A stretch of 64,000 nt of DNA. Source: Chitinophagaceae bacterium. GTDB taxonomy: Bacteria; Bacteroidota; Bacteroidia; Chitinophagales; Chitinophagaceae. The stretch lies in contig JADJDJ010000001.1 in NCBI GenBank assembly GCA_016702745.1, forward strand, positions 186,001-250,000. Reading direction: 5' to 3'. The notes beneath the pieces are model-generated. The model worked only from the letters and a program-made list of their open reading frames with translations. It had not been told where the DNA came from and ran no database searches. Shown here one piece after another: positions 30,298 to 41,200 of this stretch (positions within the stretch are counted from its first letter, which is position 1; each line of letters begins with the position of its first letter). The position numbers and the translations under genes were made by a program.

Positions 30298-31241
30298 TTA
30301 TGATAACCGGTAAATTTTGCCCGGTAAAGATACAATCACATTCTCTAATTCAAGACGGAGAATGGCTGCCGCCACCGCACCATTGCTGAGGCCACTTTGG
30401 AATACCAAATCATCAATCAGAACCGCTTCAGCTTCCTGTAAAATGGCAACGATTGCTTTTTCGTCCTTGTTTAATTCAATGAACAGTTCTTTTTGCACCC
30501 TGGCTCTGACTTTTTTTTTACCAGAAGCCGGATCCATTACAAAATCATCTTCCCAACCCATGCATTGTATTAACTCCTCTGCATGATGTAATAACTGGGC
30601 CTTATTGGTGCTGATCAGGTAATTGCAGCCGGAGCTTTTGAGGTCACTGATCCTTCCGGGTATGGCAAATACATCCCGGTTATATCCATTGGCCAGATCA
30701 GCTGTAATCATACTGCCTCCCTTGCGGTCTCACCAACGGTGGGCAATCCGTTTTTCAAAGCTGCTTTATGTGCCAGTGCATCTACCCCAAAAGCCAGTCC
30801 GCTCATGATGGTCACTTTATTTGGCGCCAGGTCTTTTACCAGTTTTTCTATCACCTGCCGGGCATAGTCAGTATTGTTCCTGGTGCCAATGATATTTATT
30901 ATTCGAGATGCATTCAGGTCTGCAGTCCCTTTGTAATATAAAAGAGTAGGGGAGTCGTAGCAATTCAGTAATCTCCTTGGATAGTTTTTATCAGTAAGGA
31001 ATAATGGAGTGATCCGGTATTTCTCCATGAATCGGATTTCTTTTTCAGCACGTGAAAAATTATTGAAATCCCGGATGGATTGTGCTTTGACCGGTCCAAT
31101 GCCTTCAATCTTTTCGAGGAATCTTTTTTTGGCATGAAAAATTTCTTCTGGTGCGCAACACTGTAATAATAATTTGGCCTGTACCGGTCCGATATTGGGA
31201 ATCAGTGTGAGGGCTACCCTGTATAGTATGTCCGCAGTCAT
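30298..31241 (-). pseudogene. dprA: DNA-processing protein DprA with internal deletion and one frameshift
   Basis: DprA loads RecA on incoming single-stranded DNA during transformation. The N-terminal HhH-like region (IPNIGPVQAKLLLQ, IEGIGPVKAQSI) and the Rossmann start INIIGTRNNTDYAR with MSGLAFGVDALAHKAAL are intact. After GLPTVG the sequence jumps directly to ETAREGGSMITADLANGYN. The usual intervening segment (VLAxGLDxIYP, NFPRRNRIVAGLS, VVVE) of about 59 residues is absent. A missing G near 30720 also shifts the frame at that point. The C-terminal winged-helix part (SGLSNGAVAAAILRLELE) is intact. Total is about 314 residues against roughly 370 normal. The missing portion includes nucleotide-fold strands, so function is unlikely unless this is an assembly artefact. 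Confidence 0.85.
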
Positions 31242-31347
31242 TGGTTGATGAGGCTTTCGGCCAAATTTAACCGGCACATCATCAATGCCAAAAAAATCGC
31301 ACAGTAGTAAGTCAGAGCAATCGCCTTTTTTCTTTAATGGCTGGTGT

Positions 31348-33275
31348 TTATTTCCCAATGACCTTCAGCTCGGTTCTGCGGTTCTGTGCCCGGCCTTCTT
31401 CTGTTTTATTATTGGCCACCGGTTTGCTGGCGCCATATCCTTTGGCCACCAGTCTTGTTACAGGAATTTTTTTAGCCACCAGATAATTCACCACAGCCTT
31501 TGCCCGGTTATTGCTCAATGTCAGATTATCGGCTGCAGTCCCGATATTATCGGTATGGCCACCAATTTCAATACGAAGCCCGGGATTATCCAGTAATAAC
31601 TGTGCGAGTTTATCGAGTTCAGCCTGTGAGGCAGGTTGCAGTTCTGCTTTATTCACGTCAAAGAAAATATTACGCAGGACTACATTCGCATTGATTTCTA
31701 TCGGGGAAAGCGCGATGTCTTTCCGGTAAATTGAATCCGGCGATTTACTGGCCAGCAGGTATTGATCAGAATAAAACAGGTATCCTTTTTTGTTGACGCT
31801 GAAAGAATAGTCTCGCCCAACGGGGAGTGTAATAAAGAAATGACCGGCAGTATCTGTTTGCACCTGGCTGAATAATTGTTTGGTGGACAGATCCGTTAAT
31901 TCCACAGAAGAAGAAATGCCATTTAATGTTTTTTGATCAAATACTTTTCCTTTCACCCAAAGTGTTCTGGCGGGTCTGATATCTTCTCTTAACTCAAAGC
32001 TATACAGGTCAAGTCCGCCACGGGTATCTGTCCGGTCACTGGCGTAATAAGCGGTTTTCCCATCAGCCGCAATAAACAATGTACCTTCTTTGTCAACAGT
32101 ATTGATTGGGTAACCCAGGTTGACCGGCTGTGACCAGCTGCCATCAGGTTGTTTGCGTACAAAAAATAAATCATCATCGCCATAGCCCGGCCAGTGATTG
32201 GATGTAAAATAAAGAGTCTGGTTATCGGCATGAATAAAGGGGCATTGATCATCACCTGCGGTATTCACACTAGGTCCCAGATTTTCCGGTGCGCTGAAAT
32301 AACCATTGGGTTGTAGCCGGCTTATATAGATATCAATTCCGCCATATCCACCGGGCCGGCGGCTGGAAAAATAAAGGTCCTTGCCATCAGGAGATAAAGA
32401 GGGTTGTGATTCCCACTGATCAGTATTGATACGGCTGCCAAAATGATAAGTGTCTTCCCAACCATTAGGCGTCAGTTGGGCCATGTAAAGATCATAGTTG
32501 CCATAGCTGTCTTTTCTTCCATTGGCAGAATAGATCATCCATTGACCATCTGCCGAAAGTGTTTGGGCGGCTTCGCTTTGAGGAGAATTGATAGTGCCAC
32601 CGGCTGCCGATGCAGGCGTCCATTCACCATTGACTTTTTTACTGATATAAAAATCTTCGTTTTGTCCGTTGACCCTTCGTGTAAAAACCATTTCTGATCC
32701 GTCGATACTGATATAGGGCCAGTATTCGAGGGCGCCGGAATTGACAGCTGTTCCGAGATTTTTGGGTGAAAAGACATAGGTCTTTTCTTTATTTGTTGCA
32801 GCGTATGCTACTGCGAATTCATAGCTCTTTTTTTGTTTATTGATTTTTTCAATGGTGGTCGGATTCTTTGGGCTTCTTTTCGATAAATAATCGTTGATGG
32901 CAGCCAGGGCTTTTTCGAACTCACCGTTGCCGGCCAGTTTTGCTGCATAAGCTGGTTTGAAGTCAATCGTATAAGCTGTGTCGATCGCAAATGCTTTTTC
33001 GTAGGTGCTGATGCTTTCGGGGTAGTTTTTTAGTTTCCCGTACATCACTGCCAGGCCAGGTAGGCTTCCACAAAATTTTTATCTGCTTCGATGGCTTCAC
33101 CCAGTAAACCGGCCGCAATCACCAGGTTGCCGTCTTCTGCTCTTTGTTGTGCCTGGGTATAAAGGGTCATCGCTTTCTTGTTGATCCGGGCGGGATCATA
33201 GGGCTGGGCAAGGGCTGAAAATGAGCTCAGGATGAAAAGCAGAAATAATAACCGGTATAAGGAACTTGATTGCAT
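31348..33275 (-). CDS. PorE-like TPR / beta-propeller / CRD / OmpA-C protein (one frameshift)
   Basis: About 642 residues with the domain order of PorE, the peptidoglycan-anchoring part of T9SS known from Porphyromonas. Signal peptide (about 1-23, ending SALAQ), TPR-like helices (25-110), PD40/WD40-like propeller repeats (about 150-410, e.g. GSEMVFTRRV, DGKDLYFSSRRPGGYGG, DNQTLYFTSNHWPGYGD), a carboxypeptidase-regulatory-like domain (about 430-500) and a C-terminal OmpA peptidoglycan-binding domain (NIFFDVNKAELQP, GHTDNIGT, LSNNRAKAVVNYL). Unlike P. gingivalis PorE, no lipobox Cys is visible. A base is missing near 33050 (EAYLA to LAVMYGKL). Bacteroidota carry several such paralogues, so the T9SS role is likely but not proven. 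Confidence 0.78.
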
Positions 33276-33390
33276 GCAGGAAATTGTGATTGTATAACGA
33301 AACTACTCCATTTTTATTCCTGCATAAAGAGGAAAAAATGGGTTAAATAGTTGTCAGATTGCGGAGCAGGACTGGCAGGAACACAGGCTA

Positions 33391-33986
33391 TCAGGGAACC
33401 TGGATATATTTATGTAATTGCAGACTGAGTTCCCATCGGGGATTGGCTTTGATATACTCCACTATAAACGGGGTCATGGCAGCGGCTTTATCCCATTCGG
33501 GCTGAAGATATAGTTTACACTGAGTTTTGGTTTTTTCCGCATGCAGTGCTGCCCAGTCAAAATCTGATTTGTTGAATACCACCACTTTTAATTCATCGGC
33601 CAATGGAATTATTTCAGCAATTGGTGCTTTGAATTTTTTGGGAGATAAACAGATCCAGTCCCAGGATCCGCTCAACGGGTGTGCCCCCGATGTTTCAATA
33701 TGGGTTTTTAATCCGGCATTACGTAACGCAGTGGTCAGTTCATCCAGTTGATGCATCAGGGGCTCGCCTCCGGTAATCACAACGATTTCTGCCGGGGTGG
33801 CTTTAACCAGTTGCAGCAGTTCCGATATGTCCATCAGCGGATGAGCGGCAGTATCCCAGCTGTCTTTTACATCACACCAAACACATCCTACATCGCAACC
33901 ACCAGGCGGATGAAATAGGCCGCCCGGCCCTGGTGAAATCCTTCACCCTGGATGGTATAGAAATGTTCCATGACCGGGAGACGCAT
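33391..33986 (-). CDS. queE: 7-carboxy-7-deazaguanine synthase QueE (one frameshift)
   Basis: Radical-SAM enzyme that converts 6-carboxytetrahydropterin to 7-carboxy-7-deazaguanine for queuosine. The N-terminus MRLPVMEHFYTIQGEGFHQGR is typical. A base is missing near 33905; correcting it gives RLGGCDVGCVWCDVKDSWD, with the CxxxCxxC cluster motif and the W-C-D pattern of QueE. GGEPLMH is the SAM-binding segment. Length about 198 residues, usual for the family. Its substrate would be produced by one of the PTPS/QueD-like proteins at 2.2-3.0 kb. The gene stands alone here; queC and queF are not in this window. Confidence 0.88.
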
Positions 33987-34011
33987 GCCTTGTGGGTTTA
34001 TTTAAAAGATA

Positions 34012-34169
34012 CAAGAAACAAAAACCAAATAAGCACCAGGCAATAAATTAAAAAGACTTCGGATTGATCGTTATTTATTGCGATAAGTGTTATTTTTTCA
34101 ATTGTTTGCCCGCCTGTCAATAGTTGGGTTCTTGTTTCTTGTTATTTGTTTCTTGCTTTTTGTTTCTTG
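34012..34169. repeat. TTGTTTCTTG repeats with a 14-bp period and an inverted copy
   Basis: TTGTTTCTTG begins at 34132, 34146 and 34160, exactly 14 bp apart, and its reverse complement CAAGAAACAA lies at 34012-34021. They sit between the folD stop and the queE start, both leftward genes. The T-rich repeats directly follow folD and may take part in termination. The remaining bases of 33987-34181 are AT-rich without a gene. Confidence 0.6.
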
Positions 34170-34181
34170 CTATTTTTTCAG

Positions 34182-35057
34182 TTAGTTCTTCATTTTGCAG
34201 GAAACAAAAGTATTCTTCATCAGTGCAGCAATCGTCATTGGCCCTACACCACCGGGTACCGGAGTGATCCAGGAACATTTAGGGGCCACAGTGTCAAACT
34301 GTACATCACCTTTCAGTTTGAATCCGCTTTTCCGGGTGCTGTCTTCCAGACGGGTGATACCAACATCCACCACTACTGCACCTTCTTTAACCATATCAGC
34401 CGTAACAAATTCCGGTTTGCCCAGGGCTGCTACAATGATATCTGCCTGCAGACAGAGTTCTTTCAGGTTTTGGGTATGAGAATGGCAAATGGTAACGGTG
34501 CAATTCCCCGGGTTGCTGTTGCTGCTGAGAAGGATACTCATGGGGCGACCCACAATATTACTTCTGCCTACAACCACGGCATGTTTGCCCTTTGTTTCTA
34601 CTTTAAAATGTTCCAGTAATAACATAATTCCATGCGGTGTTGCCGGAACAAATGAGGGCAGTCCCTGTAGCATTTTCCCAATATTCACAGGGTGAAAGCC
34701 ATCCACATCTTTATCGGGATCAATGGCATCAATCACATCTCTTTCCCGGATATGTTTGGGAAGGGGAAGCTGCACCAGGATACCATCCACATCCGGATCA
34801 TTATTCAGTTCCTGTACTTTTTCAAGCAGCTTTACAGAAGGGATATCTGCTTCAAAACGAACCAGGGTTGATTTAAACCCCACTTCATCACAGGCTTTTA
34901 CTTTGGCAGCCACATAGGTTTCACTGGCACCGTTGTTGCCGACCAGGATCGCGGCCAGGTGAGGTATTTTTTTGCCCTCAACGGCCAGCTGGGCCACTTC
35001 CATTTTCAATTCGTCCTTGATGGCCTGAGCGGCCTTTTTTCCATCCAGTATTTCCAT
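34182..35057 (-). CDS. folD: methylenetetrahydrofolate dehydrogenase/cyclohydrolase FolD
   Basis: Bifunctional enzyme that interconverts methylene-, methenyl- and formyl-tetrahydrofolate with NADP. The catalytic Lys lies in the signature SETYVAAKVKACDEVG, the folate loop is VQLPLPKH, DPDKDVDGFHPVNIG is conserved, and GRSNIVGRPM is the NADP motif. The C-terminus VTPGGVGPMT-like segment reads TPVPGGVGPMTIAALM. The 291-residue length is normal. The ATG is preceded by TACATTTG with only CGCC between, so the transcript is probably leaderless. Links metabolically to folE in this window. Confidence 0.95.
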   Translation of the reverse strand: MEILDGKKAAQAIKDELKMEVAQLAVEGKKIPHLAAILVGNNGASETYVAAKVKACDEVGFKSTLVRFEADIPSVKLLEKVQELNNDPDVDGILVQLPLPKHIRERDVIDAIDPDKDVDGFHPVNIGKMLQGLPSFVPATPHGIMLLLEHFKVETKGKHAVVVGRSNIVGRPMSILLSSNSNPGNCTVTICHSHTQNLKELCLQADIIVAALGKPEFVTADMVKEGAVVVDVGITRLEDSTRKSGFKLKGDVQFDTVAPKCSWITPVPGGVGPMTIAALMKNTFVSCKMKN

Positions 35058-35061
35058 GGCG

Positions 35062-35069
35062 CAAATGTA
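35062..35069 (-). promoter_or_regulatory. TAnnTTTG box 4 nt before the folD start
   Basis: TACATTTG on the minus strand followed by CGCC and the folD ATG. No -33 TTG is visible at 17-23 bp. Confidence 0.5.
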
Positions 35070-35159
35070 TGATTTGTGAGACGGTATTCGACCGGTTTAC
35101 TGTACGGTTATTTTGAGCAGGCTGGCACCCGTTTTACCTTCCTTTTCAAAATAAACAGA

Positions 35160-36011
35160 ATGAGAAGATTTTTTTTAATGATCCTGTTGCACCTGGCAGT
35201 TTCATTGCAGGCTCAGACATTACAAAGACCGGTGGCGGCCACTTTCGCAGGAACAGAGGGTTATAGTAAACGACATGCCGGTGCCTTATCGGGCATGGTT
35301 AATCAGGCTTCCATGGCGGGGTTCAATAATTTCAGGGCGGTCCTGTATGCAGAAAAAAGATACCTGCTGCAGGAATGGCAGCAAATACAAATGGCGGCCA
35401 GCATGCCCCTGCAGTCCGGGCAAATGGGAATGCACCTGTTGTACAGCGGTTCTTCCGGATACCGGGAAACGAAGGCCGGACTGGCCTATGCCAGAAATAT
35501 AGGAAACAAACTGGATGCAGGCTTACAGTTTAACTATCATGGGATTGGCATGGGCGGTATTTATGGATCTGCTTCTGCTATTTCTTTTGAAGCCGGTATG
35601 ATCCTCCATCTTTCAGATAAGGTAAATGCTGGTGCACATGTCAATAATCCTATCGGAGGGAAATGGAGTAAAAGCGGAACCGGAAAATTACCTGCTGTCT
35701 ATAGTTTCGGAATTGGCTATGATGCATCTGCTGTTTTTTTTACGGGATTGGAAATAGTGAAAGAAGAAGACCAGCCGGTAAGTATACAGGCGGGGTTCCT
35801 GTATCAGCCGCTCCCAATGATACGCATCAGAGCCGGGGTCGCTACCGCTACGGCTTCTGCGTGGATGGCCCTGGGTTTACAAAAGAAGGGTTGGGGCCTG
35901 GATATAACCGCTGCCTGTCATCCGCAACTGGGGATTAGTCCGGGAATTATATTGACGGTATCCGGCAAAAAAAGAATGAAGGATCAGGACACTAAAAATA
36001 GGTTGCCATGA
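35160..36011 (+). CDS. putative outer-membrane protein (PorV/PorP-like fold)
   Basis: 283 residues from MRRFFLMILLHLAVSLQAQ at 35160; the frame extends upstream to 35076 but the extra residues precede the signal peptide. The mature protein has a repeated alternation of glycine/aromatic strands (YSGSSGYRETKAGLAYARNIG, GAHVNNPIGGKWS), suggesting a beta-barrel, with an N-terminal GYSKRHAGALSGMVNQASMAG segment seen in PorV/PorP-like Bacteroidota proteins. Its stop overlaps the start of the HhH gene in ATGA, so the two are coupled. The role is unknown; it may be the barrel partner of the HhH protein. Confidence 0.62.
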   Translation: MRRFFLMILLHLAVSLQAQTLQRPVAATFAGTEGYSKRHAGALSGMVNQASMAGFNNFRAVLYAEKRYLLQEWQQIQMAASMPLQSGQMGMHLLYSGSSGYRETKAGLAYARNIGNKLDAGLQFNYHGIGMGGIYGSASAISFEAGMILHLSDKVNAGAHVNNPIGGKWSKSGTGKLPAVYSFGIGYDASAVFFTGLEIVKEEDQPVSIQAGFLYQPLPMIRIRAGVATATASAWMALGLQKKGWGLDITAACHPQLGISPGIILTVSGKKRMKDQDTKNRLP

Positions 36012-38052
36012 GCCGTATTCAATTCGTCAATCTGTGGTTTCTTTTATTCCTTTTATCCGGCAATGTCTTTTCACAGGATATTCCGGTTAACAATGAACAA
36101 CAGCTCGAAAATCTGACAGATGAAGGACAGGGGGAAACGGAGGATGATAGCTGGATGCAGGAAATGGATCAGTATAAAAAAAATCCGGTCAATCTTAATC
36201 TGGCAGAAGAAGAGGAACTCCGGCAGCTGCGATGGTTGAATGAATTGCAGGTAGTATCGCTGATTACTTATCGTAAATTACTGGGTGACCTGATCAGCTT
36301 ATATGAACTGCAGGCAGTGCCGGGCTGGGACCTTGCAACGATCAGAAAATTGCTTCCTTTTGTAACAGTAATAATGCCTGTAAAATTTCCCGGGGCATTA
36401 TCAGGAAGATTAAAAGGGGGCGAACATAGGGTACTGCTCAGGCTGTCACAGGTACTTGAAAAATCAACCGGTTTTGATACGGTTGAAAAGGAAGTCGTTT
36501 CCTGGGTAGCCCGCAGCGGATGCTATTCAGGTACCGCTATGAATACCGGGATCTGCTTCAATATGGGTTATTGGGAGATAAAGATGCCGGTGAATCTTTT
36601 TTAACGGGAAGCAACGAATGGGATTTGATTTTTATTCCTTTCATTTTTTTGCCAGGAAACTGGGATTAATGGAGTCACTGGCCTTGGGTGATTTTACCAT
36701 TAATATGGGACAGGGCTTGATTCACTGGCAGGGGTTGGCCTTTAAAAAAAGTTCGGAAATTACTGCGGTAAAAAGACAGTCTCCGGTAATGAAACCCTAC
36801 AGGTCAGCCGGTGAATTTAATTTTCACAGGGGGGTGGGAATTAGTTTGAAAAAGGGAAACTGGACATCCACCATATTTGGTTCGGTTCGGCAACTGAGTG
36901 CCAATACAGAATCGGATTCAGCGGGAGGAAAATTATATGTTACTTCCATATTGACCGGAGGACTTCATCGTTCTGATAACGAACTGGCGGATCGTTTATC
37001 ATTGAGACAAACCAGTATTGGTGCGAACCTGAAGTTTAAAAAAAGCATTGGCATGCCGGATTGAACGGAGTGTATTATCTTTTTTCATTACCGCTGCAAA
37101 AAGGGAGGATGCCTATAATCTTTATGCAAGGAATGGCAAGCGTTGGATGAACATTAGTGCCGATTATAGTTATACGATCAGGAACCTGCATGTATTTGGG
37201 GAAACAGCGATGGATAAAGAAGGCAGGATTGCTTTATTAAACGGAATGTTATTGTCGGTGGATACAAGGGTTGATTTGTCGTTACTGCATCGGTATATTC
37301 CGCCTTCGTATCAGACCGTCAATGGTAATGCATTTACTGAGAGCAGTGCTCCTTCTAATGAGCATGGCTTATTTGCCGGGATGGTGATAAGACCGGCAGT
37401 CGGCTGGAAAATTGATGCGTATATGGATATTTACCGTTTTCCCTGGCTAAAGTATCAGGTGGATTTGCCGGGCAGGGGGGCAGACTATCTTTTACAACTG
37501 ACCTGTAATCTGTCGAAGCAGGTGGAGATCATTTCCCGGTTGCGGGTGGAGAATAAACAGGCCAACAGGCCGGACAATCAAACGGTGACTAATATTCCGG
37601 TGATGATCAGAAAGCAGGGTTGGCGGACCCAGGTCAGCAGCCGGCTGAACCGGGGCACAACAATCCGCAGCAGGGTGGAAATAATATGGTATGATAAAAG
37701 CGGGGATAATCCGGAGTCAGGGTTTCTGTTTTTTACAGACTGCATATATAAACCATTGATGCAGCCTTATGGGGTGGCGCTCCGGTTTCAGGTTTTTGAA
37801 ACGCAGGGATATAATGCCCGGATTTATGCCTATGAGAATGATGTAGCTTTTAGTTATTCAATTCCAGGCTTTTACGACAAAGGTTTCCGGTATTACCTGA
37901 ACCTGAGTTATGATTTGGGCAAGAAAGCCGGCATCTGGCTTAGGTGGGCGCAAACGGTTTATCCGGGAAAATTGTCTGTCGGAACCGGCTCAGATGAGAT
38001 TGTTGGGAATAAAAAATCGGAGTTAAGGCTTCAGTTTCAATACATATTTTGA
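36008..38052 (+). CDS. ComEA-like helix-hairpin-helix outer-membrane protein (four frameshifts)
   Basis: About 680 residues once joined. A signal peptide (about 1-22, ending FSQ) is followed by a tandem helix-hairpin-helix region like ComEA: VNLNLAEEEELRQLRWLNEL, then LISLYELQAVPGWDLATIRK (about 55-120). Then comes a long barrel-like portion (GSPQRMLFRYRYEYRD, FDFYSFHFFARKLG, ending LRLQFQYIF with the aromatic C-terminus of outer-membrane barrels). Indels near 36505, 36622, 37045 and 37098 split it; each correction restores family-like text. HhH domains bind DNA without sequence preference, so a role in DNA handling at the outer membrane is possible but unproven. Its many indels match the error pattern elsewhere rather than gene decay. 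Confidence 0.75.
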
Positions 38053-38110
38053 AAAAAAACAACTGTTTGGATTTTTTTTGGGGCAATTAAGTATTTGTTA
38101 AAAAAAGTTT

Positions 38111-38184
38111 TACATTGCGGCAGCATTTTTAAAGGCATTCCTGTCTTTACCGGGAATCCTTACCTAGGGAAAAGACGGTTTTCC
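38111..38184 (+). promoter_or_regulatory. possible promoter box and hairpin in the susC leader
   Basis: TACATTGC at 38111-38118 resembles TAnnTTTG and would give a leader near 100 nt. Inside it GGAAAA (38168-38173) and TTTTCC (38179-38184) form a 6-bp stem with loop GACGG. The leader also has ATTCC/GGAAT arms near 38139-38158. Long leaders precede many susC genes. The rest of 38053-38224 is AT-rich. Confidence 0.35.
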
Positions 38185-38224
38185 TTGATTTTCAATGCTT
38201 TAAATTTTTAAAATTAACGTTAAC

Positions 38225-41200
38225 ATGAGAAAATTCGCATCACTGTTTACGATGCTTTTGCTGTTTACGGCATTAGCTTTCGGTCAGAACAGGACCATTA
38301 CCGGTACTGTGACCGATGAAACAGGTGCCGCCGTATCAGGAGCATCTGTAGTAATTAGAGGTACCCGCACCGGTGTTGCCACTGATGCCAGTGGTAATTT
38401 CCGCATCCAGGCCAAAACCGGGGATGTACTGGTGATTACTGGTGGTATCAATCAGGTAGAAGTTACGGTTGGTTCTGAAAGCAATTATGCTGTAAAGGCC
38501 ACCCGTAGTGTAATTACCGCTGAGGAAGTTGTAGTTACGACTGCCTATGGTATGAAGCGGACGATCCGTAACTCAACTGTGAATGCACAGGTGGTTACCG
38601 GAGAGCAGCTGAACACCATTCGCCAGACTAACCTGAACAACGCCCTTGCTGGTAAAGTATCAGGTATGCAGGTGAGAAGCCAGTCTGCCGCAAAGCTGGG
38701 TAACGCCGGAACCGGTGGTATCAGGCTTCGTGGTGAAACAGGTTTTGGTGGTGGCGGTGAGCCTATCTACGTTGTAGATGGTACGATCCTTCCCAACATC
38801 AACGACGTAAACAATGATGATATCGATGATGTCACTGTGTTACAGGGACCTGCAGCTGCGGCCATCTTTGGTCCACAGGGTGCAAGAGGTGCCGTTGTAA
38901 TCACCCTGAAAAAAGCCCGTAAAGGTGCTAAAGGAATGGGTGTTGAAGTAAACCTGGGTGTACAGGTTGACAAAGCCTATATTCTTCCCAACTACCAGAA
39001 TTCATATGCTGGTGGTGGTGCAGCTGATCTGGCAAAATATACCTGGCAGCCCGGCCATCCTGAGCTTTGGAAAAAACTGGATGGTAAATATTACCATGAT
39101 TATTCTGATGATGCCAGCTGGGGTCCCCGCATGGTTGGACAGGAATACATTCCCTGGTATGCATGGTATGATGGTCATAAGTATGCCGGTCAAACTGCGC
39201 AACTGCTTCCTCAGTCTACCAATGCCCGCGATTATTATAACACGGGTGTAACTTTCAATAACTCTATTTCTTTCAGTAAAGCAACTGATAATGTGTCTTT
39301 CCGTATTGGTTTTAACAATGTGGAAGCACAGGGTATCATTCCTTCTACCTTCATGAAGAAGAATGTACTGAACCTTGCTGGTTCTATCAATGTTACGCCT
39401 AAACTGACTGCTTCTATCAACTTTAACTACGCTACTCAGTACCTGAATGGTGAGTTTGAGGATGGATATTCCAACCAGACTACAGGATCTTTCAATCAGT
39501 GGTTCCACAGGAATCTGGATATGAAGATCATGAAAGAGCTGAAGGATCTGCGCACACCACAGGGCATCTGGGCAAGCTGGAACAAGGCTAATCCTACTGC
39601 TTACAGCCCTTCTAACGAAAGAGCGTTTTATGCCGGTAACTACTGGTATAATTTCTACAAGTGGTTTGATCTTGTTAATATCTATAATAATACAGACAGG
39701 TATTTTGGCGATATCACCCTGAATTATCAGTTGCACAAGAACTGGAGAGTTAGGGCAACTTATCGTAAGCAGCAGAACCTTGTTTGGAGCGAGCAGAAAT
39801 ATTACTCTGACCTGGCAGAAAGCGGAACACAAACATCCGGTAACTGTCCTGAGTGTCTTGGTTTCTATGCTACTAACACTTCTAACTCTAACAGGACCAA
39901 CCTGGAGGCTCAGTTGACTTTCAACAAGCGTTATAACAAATTCAATATCAACTCCAGCTTTGGTACGGATATCTTCCGTCAGCTGATCAAAGGAAACAAT
40001 GCGAATACCAATAATGGTCTTAGCGTTCCCAACCTTTTCTCTATCTCTAACTCCAAGAACCAGCCTTCAGTGGGTAATACCCGTAACGATTTCCGTTACA
40101 ACGCTATCTTCTGGACCAGTTCTATCGGATATGATAATTTCCTGAACCTGGATATCACTTTGCGTCAGGACTGGATGTCTGATTTACCACCGAGCAAATC
40201 ATTCATCGTTTCTAAATCAGCTGGTTTGTCCTTTATCTTCAGTCAGCTGTTGAAACTTGACTTCCTTTCATTTGGTAAGTTAAGAGCTTCAGTTGGTGAG
40301 ATCCCAACCGGTATCGGTGCATATGCTTATCCTGGATTTGCCTATGCTCCTGGTCAGTTCCAGTGGAACGGCAATATCCTGATGGGTACACCTGATCAGC
40401 TGGTTGATCCTGCGATCAAAGGTTCTGTAACACGTCAGATGGAAATCGGTCTGGATCTGGAATTCCTGAAAAGAAGGATCGGTGCTTCCGTTACTTACTG
40501 GAAAGGTGATGACAAAGACTTCCCAACTCCTGTAACTGTAAATGGTGCCAGCGGATATACTTCCTTATTGACCAATGCAGGTTTGATTACCAAGCGTGGT
40601 ATGAACTTCAAACTCATGGGCCGTCCCGTATGGAACAGCAAAGTGAAGTGGGAGATCAATACCAACTGGGGTATCCTGTCTGAAAATAAAGTTAAAGAAC
40701 TGGCTCCCGGTGTTGACAAAACTGCAGGCATCCAGGGTAACTGGGGAACTGTTGGACCTTACATGCTGCACCAGGTTGGTCAGGATTGGGGTCAATTGTA
40801 TGGTAATGGTATGAAGCGTATCAATGGTCAGCCTGTTCTGGATGCCAGTGGTAACTATGTAAATGATCCTGCTGTTTCTTTCGGTTCAGTACTGCCTAAG
40901 CATACATTCGGCGCACAAACAACTGTTGAATACAAGCGTTTTGTTCTGGCTGCCAATGCTGATGGTCAGATCGGTGGTAAGTTCTTCTCACTCTCCAATA
41001 TGTGGGGTTCTTATTCTGGTCTTACTGCCCGTACAGCAGTTGCTAATGATAAAGGAAACCCAATCCGTGATGCTGTTGCCGATGGTGGTGGTGTTCACGT
41101 ATTTGGTGTAGACAATACAGGTCGTCCAGTTGATTATTATGTAGAGGCTCAGGATTATTTCCATAATATTTTTAATACAAGAGCTTTCGATCCATATGTG

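Noticed and set aside
33987..34181. tRNA or small RNA gene in the folD-queE gap
   Set aside because: AT-rich repeats only, no cloverleaf or conserved T-loop sequence.
36008..38052. Several separate small genes in place of one HhH gene
   Set aside because: The pieces join in order with family-like sequence across each break when single bases are corrected.
39002..39832. 276-codon frame on the minus strand inside susC
   Set aside because: It is antisense to an intact, well conserved gene with strong codon bias; the translation has no recognisable motif.
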